Shown here one piece after another: positions 23,054-33,770 of a DNA stretch of 64,000 nt (positions within the stretch are counted from its first letter, which is position 1; every line of letters begins with the position of its first letter). This DNA comes from Gentiana macrophylla (taxonomy: Eukaryota > Streptophyta > Magnoliopsida > Gentianales > Gentianaceae), in NCBI GenBank assembly GCA_026214975.1, contig CM047806.1, positions 83,313,599 to 83,377,598 of the forward strand. The letters run 5' to 3'. The notes under the pieces are model-generated. The model made no database searches. It saw only the letters and a list, made by a program, of their open reading frames with translations, and was not told where the DNA came from. A program made the translations under genes and the position numbers.

Positions 23054-23339
23054 TCAACCTTGGATATACTATATATTTTGCATATCCTTTGGTTCGTCGT
23101 CGTCGTCTTTTTCGTCTTTTCTTCAACTCAACAAACCGCACTTTCTTCTCCAAAATCCAATGGCGTCAATCCACGCTGAGCTTTCCACTATCTTTCTGCC
23201 ACCGCCTAGAAAACCAACGGCCTCATTCCACGTCGATTCTTCCACTACCTATTTTCCCACCGCCTCACCTCCTTCTAAACTGTATTTTCTCACTTTTATC
23301 AACATATCACCACTACTGCTTGTTTCGCATTTGTTTTGT

Positions 23340-23405
23340 GGAGTTGTCGTCTGCAAATCGGGTAGGTGGCGGTGGCGGTGGCGGTGGCGTTGGCGGAGGC
23401 GGAAT
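23340..23405 (+). repeat. GGTGGC microsatellite
   Basis: A GGTGGCGGTGGCGG-type run at 23366-23402, inside the first open stretch of Helitron 1. The surrounding frames (23089-23658) look like the start of a captured gene, but no family is recognisable. Confidence 0.6.
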
Positions 23406-23867
23406 ATCGGTGGCCTTCTATTGCTTGCCTTTTGCTTCAATTTGCTGCTTGGCCTTCTATTATCGTGTGCATATCTTACAACAGACGTGGTCTCTCGCAC
23501 CGTCTTCGGTCTCTCCATTAACCCTTGTATATCTATCTATGGGCACCGATGCTAAGAATTTGGGTGTTATCAAGAAATCTAAATTACGTTTCATTTCAAT
23601 CGATTTTCCCATTGCATCTTTGGGCGAAGAGGTCGAATTATTCGGTGACGTCCGGTAAATTGTAGCTCTGTGTATGGATTAAACATCATAATAATTTTAT
23701 TTTGTTTTATGTGTTAATCGATTCATAAATTGATGAAGGAGGGGAGCTTTTGGATAGAATACTTGCCAGGTACTGCACATTTGTGCGTTTGGTGTTCTTG
23801 CTTGTTTAATGAGTATTGGATATAGTTATACATAATTTTTATTTTTCTGGTTTTGGTGTTTTGCAGA

Positions 23868-24059
23868 TGTCTGTGGCTGCAGATACAAAGGTGTTTGTGG
23901 TAATTATGTTTGATACGGTTGCAAGGGTTCTGTTTGGGTGGTCTGCAGATGAATTTTTTTATTTCGCCAAAGATCATCCTTTTGTGCTCAATTTCATATG
24001 TGGCAATTCCGCCAAGATCTCTTCGTTAGTTGGGGGTTGTCATTTGCAATTCTTTTTGT
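23868..24059 (+). pseudogene. RPA1-like OB-fold fragment
   Basis: After a TTGCAG acceptor an open frame reads DTKVFVVIMFDTVARVLFGW, then [12 protein letters not shown]. This resembles the OB-fold pattern of the replication protein A large subunit and its plant relatives (TGTATFVLFD-type strand, then a helix ending near LLELK). RPA1-like genes are common cargo of plant Helitrons, so this may be the element's own decayed RPA-like gene or a captured piece. Only about 60 codons remain, and no zinc-finger cysteines are seen. Confidence 0.4.
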
Positions 24060-24109
24060 AGTTATATTTTTTTTCTTCCACCATCTAAGCTATGAACTTT
24101 ATTTTTCAG

Positions 24110-24327
24110 ACATAAGAAGTGGTCAGTGGTATGATGTTTGTGTATCGAGTGCTGGAGTCAAACTTGAGAGAAGAATGGATCTCTTGCAACGTGCTGAAGT
24201 TCGTGTTTGTGCATTTGATATTGAGACCACAAAGCTTCCATTAAAATTTCCAGATGCTGAATATGATTCAATAATGATGATTTCTTACATGGTCGATAGG
24301 CAAGGTTATTTGATTATTAACAGAGAG
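24110..24327 (+). pseudogene. DNA polymerase epsilon catalytic subunit, exon fragment
   Basis: An exon bounded by TTTTTCAG and GAG|GTATG encodes [20 protein letters not shown] followed by [16 protein letters not shown] and GYLIINRE. This is the start of the 3'-5' exonuclease domain of Pol epsilon: the DIE of FDIETTK is the Exo I motif. In the intact protein these acidic residues bind metal for proofreading. The preceding [16 protein letters not shown] also fits the family. The 218 bp open exon shows no stop. Only this exon of the large gene is present, so it is a captured fragment. Confidence 0.85.
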
Positions 24328-25243
24328 GTATGTGTTTTTTTTTTCTTCATTTCACCATGTAGTAATGGTTCCATGCGGTGGTCTTCCAGCATGGCTATTG
24401 TGTATACTGATTTTTAATGTAAATATCACCCTGCTACACGGATATTTTCTATGAAGATTGATACATAGAAATACAAGGAAAAAGATTTTTGGGCGGCATT
24501 GTCCTTTGCTATGTATTATTACCCCCACCCCAAAATCTAGGTCATTGATGTAGGTAAAAGTCATAAATTTTAACCTGCAAGTCTAAAATACCTCCTCGGT
24601 TGTCATTGATGCAATAATTGTAAAGTAATGGTAAGTGGTTGAATGTACAATATATTAGGCGTAAAACAGAGGGAAACAGTAATAAAGGCTCTCTTGGTAC
24701 TCTAAAAACTTGCATTATGGGACAAAATGGAAGAAGCACAAATCCTATGTTAGAGGATGGAGGCAATATTTATAGAAAGTCTACTTACCACATGGCGAGA
24801 AATTCACTTGCTCTATATAAAATTACATGATCTTTAACACGTCACCAGACACTTAGAAATTGTTGAGGGCTTTGTAAATTCAGCAGCTCTTTTATGTACA
24901 GCTAGGTTCAGAATTTAGGAATTTCTTTCTGATGTCAAGAAAATTAGTAGTGACTTGTGCTATCTATAAACTTCTTAAAGCTTAATCGAATTTGAATTTC
25001 CAGGATGTTAATCATACACTATTTTTGTAGTCATAGGGAGTTTTGTAGTGGGTTTGTTCTGTCAGACGATTTTGTGTTCAAATACAAATGACCATGTGAA
25101 ATTCCTTTCGCTTTTACGCTTTATTATTCTGTTATCATATTATTATGGTGAAAAAGTAGTTTGTTGTCATCATTGGCATTTACTTCATGATGATAAGAGG
25201 CTTATATGTGACCATTTTCTTCTGCATCATTACATTTCGTAGA

Positions 25244-25288
25244 AATGGCGATACCGGTTGCACTATGGAAGAAGACTTATGCAGAAGG
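25244..25288 (+). pseudogene. Exon-like fragment, family unknown
   Basis: A 45 bp open stretch between a CGTAG acceptor and an AAG|GTAATT donor. It lies between the Pol epsilon and PDI-like exons and is probably part of a captured gene, but it is too short to name. Confidence 0.3.
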
Positions 25289-25474
25289 TAATTCAATGGT
25301 CGATACAGGCTATCTTTATTTTAAACGTGTTTATGTACGAGTATGACCAATGTAGCTTTTTTCTGTTAGTAAATGTCATGCGCTAGCCGCGTCATCAACT
25401 GTAAGGGTTAAACATAATTAGTTTTAGGTAGATGCATCATTCCATTGACTTGTGCTTGATGGCCTGCTGTGTAG

Positions 25475-26066
25475 GAACCATGTTCAAGGTTATCCATCTT
25501 TTCGCATATTTCGTGAAGGAAGCAACGATAGGTAATGATTTCTTTCATTATTATTTATATTGTCAGTGTTTCACATTCATACGCTTTTCTGGTCTTCAAA
25601 AATCTCACAATATAAGCCTCGAACTAACAAAAGATACATGAATCCTGCTCTTCAATACGTCTGCTCACAAACTTCATCAGTGGTTTGTTTGCTTTTTATA
25701 ATGAGTTCTAATGTTCCACTGTTTTGTGTTTATCTCATCTAATCGCTCTTTAGCAGCGTTGAACATCTAGCTTTTCTCTTTTATGCCAACACTTTTGATT
25801 TATTGTTATACTAATTCACAAGACATGTTCATTTGATAAACCATATACCTGGATATCGTGGATAACATGATTAAGTTTTCTTTATTATTCAAGGTGATGG
25901 AAGGTGCTTAAGGCCTCAAGCTTATCTTACTGAATTCATCAGTCAATTACCTTATGACATTACATGTTAGTGCTCATTGAAATTCCTCCATTAACAGTTT
26001 CCTATCTATTTTTTCGTTTATTTCAGAGATGATAACGGGCATTGTGATACGGATAGCCTGGTCAAG
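25475..26066 (+). pseudogene. PDI-like protein (PDIL5-4/ERGIC-PDI type), two exon fragments
   Basis: Exon 25475-25531 (acceptor GTAG, donor AG|GTAATG) reads NHVQGYPSFRIFREGSND. Exon 26027-26066 (acceptor TTTCAG, donor AAG|GTAAGG) reads RDDNGHCDTDSLVK. Together these match the thioredoxin-fold end (IQGYPSIRIFRKGSD) and following segment (D..DTESLVK) of plant PDIL5-3/5-4. Those are ER/Golgi membrane thiol oxidoreductases that combine a thioredoxin domain with COPII-receptor-like domains. The CxxC active site lies in an upstream exon that is absent. Confidence 0.7.
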
Positions 26067-26169
26067 GTAAGGAGAATTACCTCTTCTTTCCAGTCATATC
26101 ATATACTAAAATGAGGACATAGGTTTCTAGCACATCAACTTGGAACTTGTTAGTGAATTTAGAAGAAGA

Positions 26170-26470
26170 ACACAGCCACTTCACGGCTTCTTCCCAATTA
26201 AACCATCTCCTCCTCATAAACCCTTAACTTCCTTAGCAAATTGATCCAGGTTCACTCACAATAGGGCATTCAAAGAAGAGATGGCTATGAGATTCCTCCC
26301 TCCTCAGTCATAAGACGCAGTCACAGTTCTGGACAATGCCCCAATCCTTCAGTTTATCCAAGAGGTGTTAAGCCTGTGTCTACAAAACCAACCAAGTGAT
26401 GAAAGCATAGGGACCTTCTTTCTTATGCCAAACCAGCTTCCACTATTAGACGTTTTGCCTACTTTCCCCT
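26170..26470 (-). pseudogene. LINE reverse-transcriptase zinc-binding fragment
   Basis: Minus-strand translation in shifting frames gives HKKEGPYAFITWLVLQ, then LLDKLKDWGIVQNCDCVL, then EESHSHLFFECPI. This is the zf-RVT region found at the end of plant LINE (L1-type) ORF2. Only this region is present, without the RT core. It lies in an intron-like stretch of the Helitron. Confidence 0.7.
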
Positions 26471-26656
26471 TGAATTCTCATACCACTACCACTTTCTAGG
26501 GTGAAGGCTTTAGAAAGGTTTGGGGTCCAGATGATAACGTGACCGCTTCCCTTTCCCCTTACGGGAAAGTTTGGTTAAGGTGTCAAGTCACAGGAAGGTG
26601 TCAGTAGGAATGGGCATCAAACAAATTGGCCATTCATTTTTGAATATGGTGTCCGG

Positions 26657-26929
26657 TTAATTGCATATGTCATTCCTCATTTGAATTAGCGACCTGCTTC
26701 CATCCCATAAATCAGGGAGTATGGAGTAGCGCCGGTGGAAGTCCGAATGGGGGTCCGATACCTCCACAGGGCCAGTGGCCACTTTTCGGGCCAATCTCGA
26801 TATGTGTCTGTCATCTTCCGCAGGATCTGACCTATTTTTTTTTCCCTTTGCTGCCTCCACTGCTCCATTGGTCCGAGGCCTGTACGGCGAGGATTTGAGA
26901 ATGTAATGTTCACTCTCTAAAGATACCAA
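26657..26929 (-). pseudogene. Gypsy integrase C-terminal fragment
   Basis: Two overlapping minus frames give SSPYRPRTNGAVEAAKGK and then KIGQILRKMTDTYRDWPEKW, ALWRYRTPIRTSTGATPYSL and IYGMEAG. This is the end of a Ty3/gypsy integrase core; the catalytic Glu is in NGAVEAA. A small frameshift separates the two halves. It sits immediately upstream of the TcdA-like exon. Confidence 0.75.
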
Positions 26930-26949
26930 CTATTTCTTGGCTTTTGTAG

Positions 26950-27632
26950 GAACATTCAGTTCTTTGGCCTTGAATCCCAGCAGAAAGTGGCTCGATCTTA
27001 TGTTGTTGTTATTGGCCTTGGCGGTGTAGGAAGCCATGCAGTCACCATGCTTTTGAGGTCAGGGGTGTGCCGACTTCTCCTTGTTGACTTTGACCAGGTA
27101 CCTTTTCTTCTGTAACTGGACAGGCTTGGCTTGCATCTTGTGTTTTTTCTGCTATGCAAAACATAAAAGTTCTGTAAGTCAAATAAAATCATGCATAAAG
27201 CGCGCGCCAAAGATTTGATTATACAAGTTAATCTGAGTTTTCTGAACTTCAGTATCTCTAAAGCTTCTTCATCATTGGGCTAGGTTACATAAACCAGATG
27301 TGGATTATGTTGTCTATTTTGGTTGCAGTTGGAAAATATTATTTGTATGTTAAATGTTTTTGCTTTTTTGCTACAATTAGCTGCAAACTGTTACTCTATT
27401 TTCGAATGATTACTTGTGAAGGTATCTGTTTCTTCATTGAATCGTCAAGCAGTGGCAACAAGGGAGGATGTTGGTACACCAAAAGCTCTGTGCCTGGAGA
27501 AGCACTTCCTATCAATTTTCCCAGAGTGCAATGTTGATGTGAAAGTTCTTTTATATGATTCGTCATCCGAAGATGAAATTCTTTGGCCAGCCTGATTTCG
27601 TTCTGGATTGCATTGACAATATTGATACAAAG
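26950..27632 (+). pseudogene. TcdA/ThiF-like tRNA threonylcarbamoyladenosine dehydratase, two exons
   Basis: Exon 26950-27097 (acceptor TTTTGTAG, donor CAG|GTACC) reads NIQFFGLESQQKVARSYVVV followed by IGLGGVGSHAVTMLLRSGV. The GLGGVGSH loop is the nucleotide-binding site of the E1-like/ThiF fold. Exon 27422-27632 begins VSVSSLNRQAVATREDVGTP, containing the conserved LNRQ segment, and ends DCIDNIDTK before AAG|GTGAT. A two-base loss near 27583 shifts the frame (EILW then stop; the GQPDFVLD region lies in another frame). The intact enzyme cyclises t6A37 of tRNA in an ATP-dependent step. Downstream exons are missing. Confidence 0.85.
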
Positions 27633-28138
27633 GTGATAGGGTGCAGCCATTGTGAGCATATATGTGAATTAGTATCATGTATTAATATAGTTGCTTTGAA
27701 TCTGTGCTATTCAAAAACCTGTTTTCATGGCAGGAATGACATGCTCAGTAAATAGCCAGTGGGGAGGCTAAGGATAATGCTAACTTTCGTGCTCTTGGTG
27801 GCAATCGGGAAACAGAGGCAGACTAAATGAAATAACATACATGTGTTTTTTTACTTTACTTTATTATGATTAAACACTTTAGTTAACTGAGAGTTAGCCT
27901 AAAGTTAACACATTTTAGTGACCAGACCATAACACACCTTGATGTTTATGCAAATTAATTATATTCTTATCTGCTTTTTATTCTAGAATCTGATGTTTTG
28001 CTGTTTTTTATCAGATTATCAGGCCCAAGACTTTGACCAGACCAAACAAAACAGATAAGCACAATACAGCAGAGACATTAACAACACAAAACAGCCTCTC
28101 GAACAAAACACGAACAAACACGACCAGGTGGGGGCAAC

Positions 28139-28167
28139 ACCGTGCATAGCACGGTAACGCCCCCTAG
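28139..28167 (+). other. Helitron 1 3' hairpin and CTAG end
   Basis: Stem CCGTGC/GCACGG with an ATA loop, then TAACGCCCC and CTAG before T. Such hairpins act as the stop signal in rolling-circle transposition. Confidence 0.85.
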
Positions 28168-28425
28168 TATATATCATATAAGTAGTATACTAATTATTTT
28201 TGCAAACCTTGTACGACGAAGAAACGATGTCGTTTAGTCATTTACTTTGTTCTCTTTTCATAGCCAATTGATCGACCTGCTTCTCAGACTTTCAGTGCGC
28301 CGACGTCATTGTACCACCACCGCCTTCGTTTGGTGACTGCTCCACCACCGCTTTGCATTGCTGTGCTATAAATATGGCTCACCGCCTAGGAGTCTCTTCC
28401 TATAGATTCGGTTGCTGCAGAAACA

Positions 28426-28594
28426 ATGAACCATTTCGCGAATTCAGTTGTCTTCTTCGGTGAGTCTTTTTTTCGTTTGTCTTCTCCGTCGTTCTTTTGG
28501 TGCTTGGTCTTGACATAGTCGTGATTTTGATTGTTATTGCAGCTTCGGTGATCTGTATTGCCTCTGCTTTTTCAGTGAACGCAGATGTTTCTAG
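28426..28594 (+). pseudogene. Two exons encoding a signal-peptide-like N-terminus
   Basis: ATG at 28426 opens exon 28426-28459 (donor TTCG|GTGAG). It joins in frame to exon 28543-28594 (acceptor TTGCAG, donor TAG|GTATG). The joined start MNHFANSVVFFASVICIASA followed by FSVNADVSR has the short polar start, hydrophobic core and Ala-x-Ala-like end of a secretory signal peptide. A TATAAATA box lies about 57 bp upstream of the ATG (28369-28376), so promoter, 5' UTR and first exons may have been captured together. The parent gene is not recognised. Confidence 0.5.
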
Positions 28595-29381
28595 GTATGC
28601 TGTGGTCGTTTTAATTTTTCCCTAATTCTAGGCTTCAGTTTTGCTTCAATTTCAGTATGTCTTCACCTGGTGCCGTTTTTTTGCGCCATTCTTGGATTTG
28701 GTGTCTGTGATTTCGTGTAGCTTTTTTTTTTTTGTGCTTGTTTCTTACAGAGCTGCTATTCTTGGTTTTTTGATAGTTAATTAGGATGCATCTTTGGGTT
28801 TTAATGGTGTTTTGTCATTGTTAATGAGGCTACCTTCAATTGACCCTCGTGGTTAATTAGGGTTCCATGAATTGGGGATTTCATCACCCATTTCAATTGA
28901 CAGCCAAAGATTGCAGTCTGGTGATGTTTCAATGGCTAGGTAAAATTGAGTCATTGATTGCAACCTTTATCTTGGCTTCGCGGGGCAGACTCCTCGTGGC
29001 TAATTCAGAGCATTTAGGTGAATATTTGCGCAGCCAATCTTTTGGCTAGGTGATTTTTTTGCGTGTTCAATAGGGTTCATCAAACCCTTACGGTTATTGT
29101 TGTTGCTAGCTTTTTACCTTCATTACTGCCAAAGATGTATGTTAAAGGCTGTGATGATTAATTCTGTTTTTGGCTTTGTGCTTAATCAAGCAAAAAGCTC
29201 TTTCACATGTAACTGGGTGAGCCTAATTATGTGATATTTTAACATATAGATAATAATGATGTGAAAAACGAAGGGTATTCTTACATGAACTACATCAATC
29301 CATTTTGAACATATAGATAATATGCATATGTTCTTGTTCTTGTCAAAGCATCTGTCATTAAAGTTGGGAATTTACATACAG

Positions 29382-30028
29382 GTTTTGCTCGTTAGACAAG
29401 ACTTGAAAATGGGAGCTGGCAAGATTGCATCTCAATGTGCTCGTATGATCGATCTTTCTTGCACAAGATCAAGGATTTCTTAAAATTTTCCTTTTTCAAT
29501 CCTAAAGATGTAAATATAATTCATCACCTTATTATTGATTGTTTTAGTTTTGACATTGCAGATGCTGCTACTGGGATGTATTCAGAGATAATGCAGAGGT
29601 ATCTAATCTCATATTCTACGGCTGTATATGCTCAAATTTTATATTCGACATATGAGAGATGATTAATCAGCAGTCTCACTTCTTACGGGAAATTCTACTC
29701 TACAGACTCCTGATTAAGGAGCTTGAGAATACATTGTCTGTATGTAATTGCTTATACAGTAAGGTACTGATCAGTGATATCACTGCAGCCAGAGGTCTCT
29801 GTTAAGACAATGGAAACAATACGGACAAGCTAAAATAGTTTTGACTTGTAAGAATCAACAAGAAATGTAAGAACATGTATTCTCGTTTTATTAATAATAT
29901 GTGTCGCGGTAGATCTGTACTTATTCGAGTATAAAGTTGTAAACTCGTATTAAAGGAATAAACTAAAGGAAGCTGCTGAGAACATTGGCCTTCCAACTTT
30001 TGTCGTGGCTGATGCAGGACGAACACAG
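29382..30028 (+). pseudogene. Peptidyl-tRNA hydrolase 2, four captured exons
   Basis: Exons at 29382-29442, 29562-29598, 29789-29866 and 29956-30028, each with AG acceptor and GT donor, keep one reading frame. Motifs are VLLVRQDLKMGAGKIASQCA, AATGMYSEIMQR, RSLLRQWKQYGQAKIVLTCK and LKEAAENIGLPTFVVADAGR. This is the PTH2/Bit1 family, which releases peptidyl groups from stalled tRNA. The KxxxGKIAxQxxHA and DAGRTQ signatures are present. The last exon (VAxGSxTVLxIGP region) is not found, and the N-terminal membrane segment is missing. The exons contain no stop, which suggests recent capture. Confidence 0.85.
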
Positions 30029-30496
30029 GTTCAATATTCTTTCTTTATTCTTAACACGATGCAACTTCACTATGATGATACGCATTGAATACTTAGGATA
30101 TGCATTCGGGGCGTATTCGCAAGAAAGGATGACATTTGAGTTGATGCCTTCGTGTAGGTTGCATACACAGTTTTAACAAGGCATTAATTGGGGCAAACAA
30201 CATGTTGGATCACAATTTTTGTTCTGTGCTCATCATCTTCTAAGTTCTAACTCTTTCATTTTACTGGATTGTTGGTTTATGAATTTATGTTCCTGAGAAT
30301 CCTTTACTTGTGAGAAACATTGATGTACCGCATGTACAAATTGTTGCAACCTTATAACACAAAAATCGAACTATTAAAACAAAAATTACTCCGCTTACAT
30401 AATAATGTTTGAGTAATTGGTTTTGTTTATTCATGAGGTTCTTGATTTTATTGATATTGTATGCTATCAAGCGCACCTTTGTATTTTATAACGCAT

Positions 30497-30648
<152 letters not shown>

Positions 30649-31112
30649 TAATTTTATTGGGCCTAATTCTGATGTTACTGTGACCATGATTGGAAACTAT
30701 GCAGGTGTAACCTATAAACTTTCTCTGATTTTATTCAAAGTATCAGACACCTTGACCTTATGGGACATGATTAGTACTATGTGATGTGTAAAAGCCTTTG
30801 ATTTTCAAAATACCACAGGTGCTCCATGTGGATACACTACCCCATTACAGGGCATAAGCTGATACGCAAGAACAATTCACCAGCCAGGTTGTACCGGTGT
30901 TGCTTGCACGAATACGGATACGCGGATATGGGATGACGCGTGAGTGCTGGATTTTTGAACATTATTAAATACTGGTGTGGAGGGCACAAGTGTAAATATA
31001 TAAATGTAAGGACCAAACTACGCGTATGTGCTGGTCGTTTGCTGTGATCATTTTGTGTTAGAATGCTTCTTTGTATGCATACATTTTAACCATTTAGTTT
31101 CGTTTTACACAG

Positions 31113-31289
31113 ATAGAGGACATGACACCGGTGGCTAAAGCAATCGTTACGGAGATATGCGACGTGGTAGCAAAACGAGGTTCTCGTCTTGTTGGTGCTG
31201 AAATTGTGGGAATCGTTAAGAAACTTGGAAGAACAACCAACAAAAAAAAATCTGCTGCTGGTGCGTTGTTTATTGCTGCTGCTTCGTAA
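31113..31289 (+). pseudogene. Exon possibly from a formiminotransferase-like gene
   Basis: After a TTTTACACAG acceptor, 58 codons are open to a TAA. The pattern MTPVAKAIVTEICDVVAKRG then SRLVGAEIVGIV resembles the end of formiminotransferase domains (MTPV...RG...VGSEIVGLV). The tail after IVGIV is Lys/Ala-rich and unlike the family. The assignment rests on this one motif only. Confidence 0.3.
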
Positions 31290-31580
31290 CCGCAAGGGGC
31301 AGATTCTCCCGTTAATCCTGTAAGTAATCATAGTGGTGAGGAATCATGAATAGTAATCCATTAAAGACGGCTTTCAAGTGTTCCGATAAAGTTATGGTGG
31401 AACAAATATTTTACCGGTCTTATCCCTTTTTCTCCTGTTGGTTGTATTTTGTTGTTTTGGTTGTTAGGCTTTAGGCCAACATTACGGTAGTGGTAAACTG
31501 CTGTAGATCCGGCTATGTGTGTGTGTTGATAAGCCAATTTGTTATTGGTAGTTTCTCAATCTCTTCTCTTCTGCTTTTAG

Positions 31581-31803
31581 ATAAAAGGCAGCTGGATGAA
31601 ACTTGTTGCAGTAGTCATTGATGTGGGTATGAATTCCGTAAATGATCCAACAAAGAAAGCAGGCTACAGATTGGTTGAAGATGTCGATTTTCAAGAAACA
31701 TGTAAAGTTTCCGGATGAATAACTCCGGTTCCCCATTTGTTGGACCGATTACCGTAAAGTGCTACTAAAGAACAACCTGGATGGAGCAAAACGTGTAATT
31801 GAG
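31581..31803 (+). pseudogene. FolD-like methylenetetrahydrofolate dehydrogenase/cyclohydrolase exon
   Basis: After a CTTTTAG acceptor the frame reads SWMKLVAVVIDVGMNSVNDP then KKAGYRLVEDVDF, CKVSG, a stop, ITPVP, and in a shifted frame LLKNNLDGAKRVIE. This matches the C-terminal NADP-binding part of FolD (IDVGINxV, GYRLVGDVxF, ITPVPGGVGPMT, LLxNTLxxAKR). The GGVGPMT segment is damaged by small indels, and a TGA interrupts it. The intact enzyme interconverts one-carbon folates. Confidence 0.8.
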
Positions 31804-32274
31804 TATGAGCATTAGCAGTAAGCATTAGTTTTAGAATCTGCTTTGCTGGTGTCTTGCATCTTGTCTTATACTCCATTTTGACAAGTTAAGGCTGCTTTGT
31901 ACAATTTCTAGTTTGCGTTTCAGTTTCAGGATTGCTTGTCTATCTGGTTTAAGTTCAGTTCTGCCATATGTTTTGCTAAGTAAACAGTAAAACATATGTC
32001 TTGCTGTAGGGGTCTGGAAAATTGTCGATACGATGGTTTAATTTGTAGCCAATTAAATTTAATTCTCGTTTGCATTCCGTAGGTAGCAGTAGCAGCAAAA
32101 AAGCATATGTCCTTTATAAAATGAAAATCATTTTGATTTGTGCAGGTACAGCAATGTCTCGAGTTGTGTAAGTAGATACGGCTATCTATGTATAAATCAT
32201 ATTTTTACAAACCAGGTCTATCAATCGAATTGAATTTATGTATATACGTAGCTTCCTCAAAAGCGGTGGCAAAA

Positions 32275-32300
32275 ACGTGCGGAGCACGTTGCCGCCCCTA

Positions 32301-32301
<1 letters not shown>
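32275..32301 (+). other. Helitron 2 3' hairpin and CTAG end
   Basis: Stem ACGTGC/GCACGT with a GGA loop, then TGCCGCCC and CTAG before T. Homologous to the end at 28139-28167. Confidence 0.85.

Positions 32302-32336
<35 letters not shown>
32302..32336. repeat. TA microsatellite
   Basis: A (TA)n run directly after Helitron 2. Together with the TA run before 23054 it is probably the split target microsatellite. Confidence 0.85.
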
Positions 32337-32338
<2 letters not shown>

Positions 32339-32339
32339 T

Positions 32340-33516
32340 AGTCCCCGAAGGACTCAATCCAAGTAAGCAAATTTTAATAGAATACACATAAATACATGCA
32401 CCCCTTACTTTATTTATGTAACGCATTTGTCCCGGATACTGAATCATTATCCGATAAAAGAACGTTCGTTATGTGACATTTAGAGTTAACCCTAAATCCC
32501 ACATAAGCCTCATGTCGTATCAGGAAACGTAGAAGAAAAGAAACAATCAAGAGACTCAGGAAACTGACACTTAAGATTTTCCATTAACAAACTCAACCGA
32601 TTACATCTGCTGTCAGACTAAAACGTGAATAACTACTAACATTTATTACGACCCAACTTGTCTGAAAAGAGGAAACCACCGTAACTCAACGAACTTCATG
32701 AGTTTTTCCTAAACTTACTCTCCATGCTCATCATACAGCTCGTTTTTAACCTGCATTTCTTCTTATTCCAAATAAAAGGAGTGAGCACCAACTGTATGCT
32801 CAGTAAGGAGAAAGAAGATCAAAAGAGAGATTCATTAATATCGAATGCCGGTAGACATGACATGAATATACTTCATCCAGTTCACAAACATCATAAAAGA
32901 CGTTACTTGAAACATTTAAGGAAACTACTTTTAATGCATAACTTGAAACATAATGACATCCACTTTAAAACCAAACTTTACATAAAAGGAAAACCACTTG
33001 GAAACCAATTTTAAATCATGCATTGGAAAAACATGTATATTAACTACGTTCAGTTCATCTTGCACGTACTTGTTCGTTACATTAACTACTTACTATATTT
33101 AGCCTACAGATCAACTTACGTAAGTTGTCTATTAACCCATACTTTACTTATCTACCAACCATAATATGTTCGTGTCATGTCTATCATGTTCATACTTCAT
33201 GTCTGTGAACTTCATCTCTACATTCTTGCTTAACATCTCTCTGTTCTTGTCTTGACTGTCCTTTTCATGTTTCTTGTTGACTTGTAGGGCTTGGTGCAAC
33301 ACGGGTACTATGACTAGCGTACGTCCAACGTGGGTATGGGTCACAGTACGTACCCTGCTCTGTACATCGTCCTAGGACGAGATGGGTAATACAACTAGCC
33401 ATACATTCAACATGGTCCTACGCTCAGTACCATGGTATTCCATTCAGTACGTCGCAATGTCACTGACTATAAAAAAAATAGAAGCACATAAAGCACATAC
33501 ATTCCATGTTACAGTC
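32340..33516. other. Unassigned, LTR-like non-coding sequence
   Basis: AT-rich with short frames only (32724-33014, 33144-33344) and no recognisable protein. GTACG-rich phrases at 33318-33450 (for example CGTACGTCCAACGTGGGTAT, ACAGTACGTACC, CAGTACGTCG) suggest a decayed LTR. I find no matching partner in the window. Confidence 0.35.
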
Positions 33517-33770
33517 TGATGCGTGCAAATGGTATTTCCACCTTTGGATCCCGGAAAAAGCCTATCTGACCCATCGGAAAAAGCCTATCTGACCTATCCA
33601 CGACCACGGCATCGGCGGTTAAAGCAAACCAAGTCGAGGTCGCTACTGTCGAACCCCGCCCAAAGCGCTACTGGACCAGGGGGCCGACCCGTGACCTTGG
33701 ACAAAAGGTCCTTGAGAGGCCACACAAGACTTGATGAGAAGCAGCAAGGAGCAAGAGCAAGGTAGGACAA
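33517..33770 (+). repeat. Host Tat 5' LTR, left part
   Basis: Starts TGATGCGTGC and ends GACAA, the target duplication of the nested unit. The start is chosen because the other end reads CATCA and sister LTRs use TGATG...CATCA. A short internal duplication of CGGAAAAAGCCTATCTGACC occurs at 33550-33598. Confidence 0.6.

Larger units (their letters stand above)
23054..28167 (+). mobile_element. Helitron 1 (non-autonomous, carries gene fragments)
   Basis: 3' terminus: a hairpin CCGTGC-ATA-GCACGG at 28139-28153, a short tail, then CTAG at 28164-28167 followed by T. This is the established Helitron 3' signature. Proposed 5' terminus: TC at 23054-23055 after A in a TA run. The first 35 bp (TCAACC...GATATACTATATATTTTGCA) resemble the start of Helitron 2 (TCATAT...GTATACTAATTATTTTTGCA). 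No RepHel gene is present, so movement would need another element's enzyme. It carries plus-strand exons from at least three host genes, plus retroelement debris. Confidence 0.75.

Noticed and set aside
23741..23771. Fragment EGGELLDRILAR before a GT, resembling the hinge region of calcium-dependent protein kinases
   Set aside because: Only 12 residues and no neighbouring kinase exon, so chance or a very small captured piece cannot be told apart.
26950..27632. A functional TcdA/ThiF gene
   Set aside because: Only two exons are present, the second is frameshifted, and both lie inside a Helitron.
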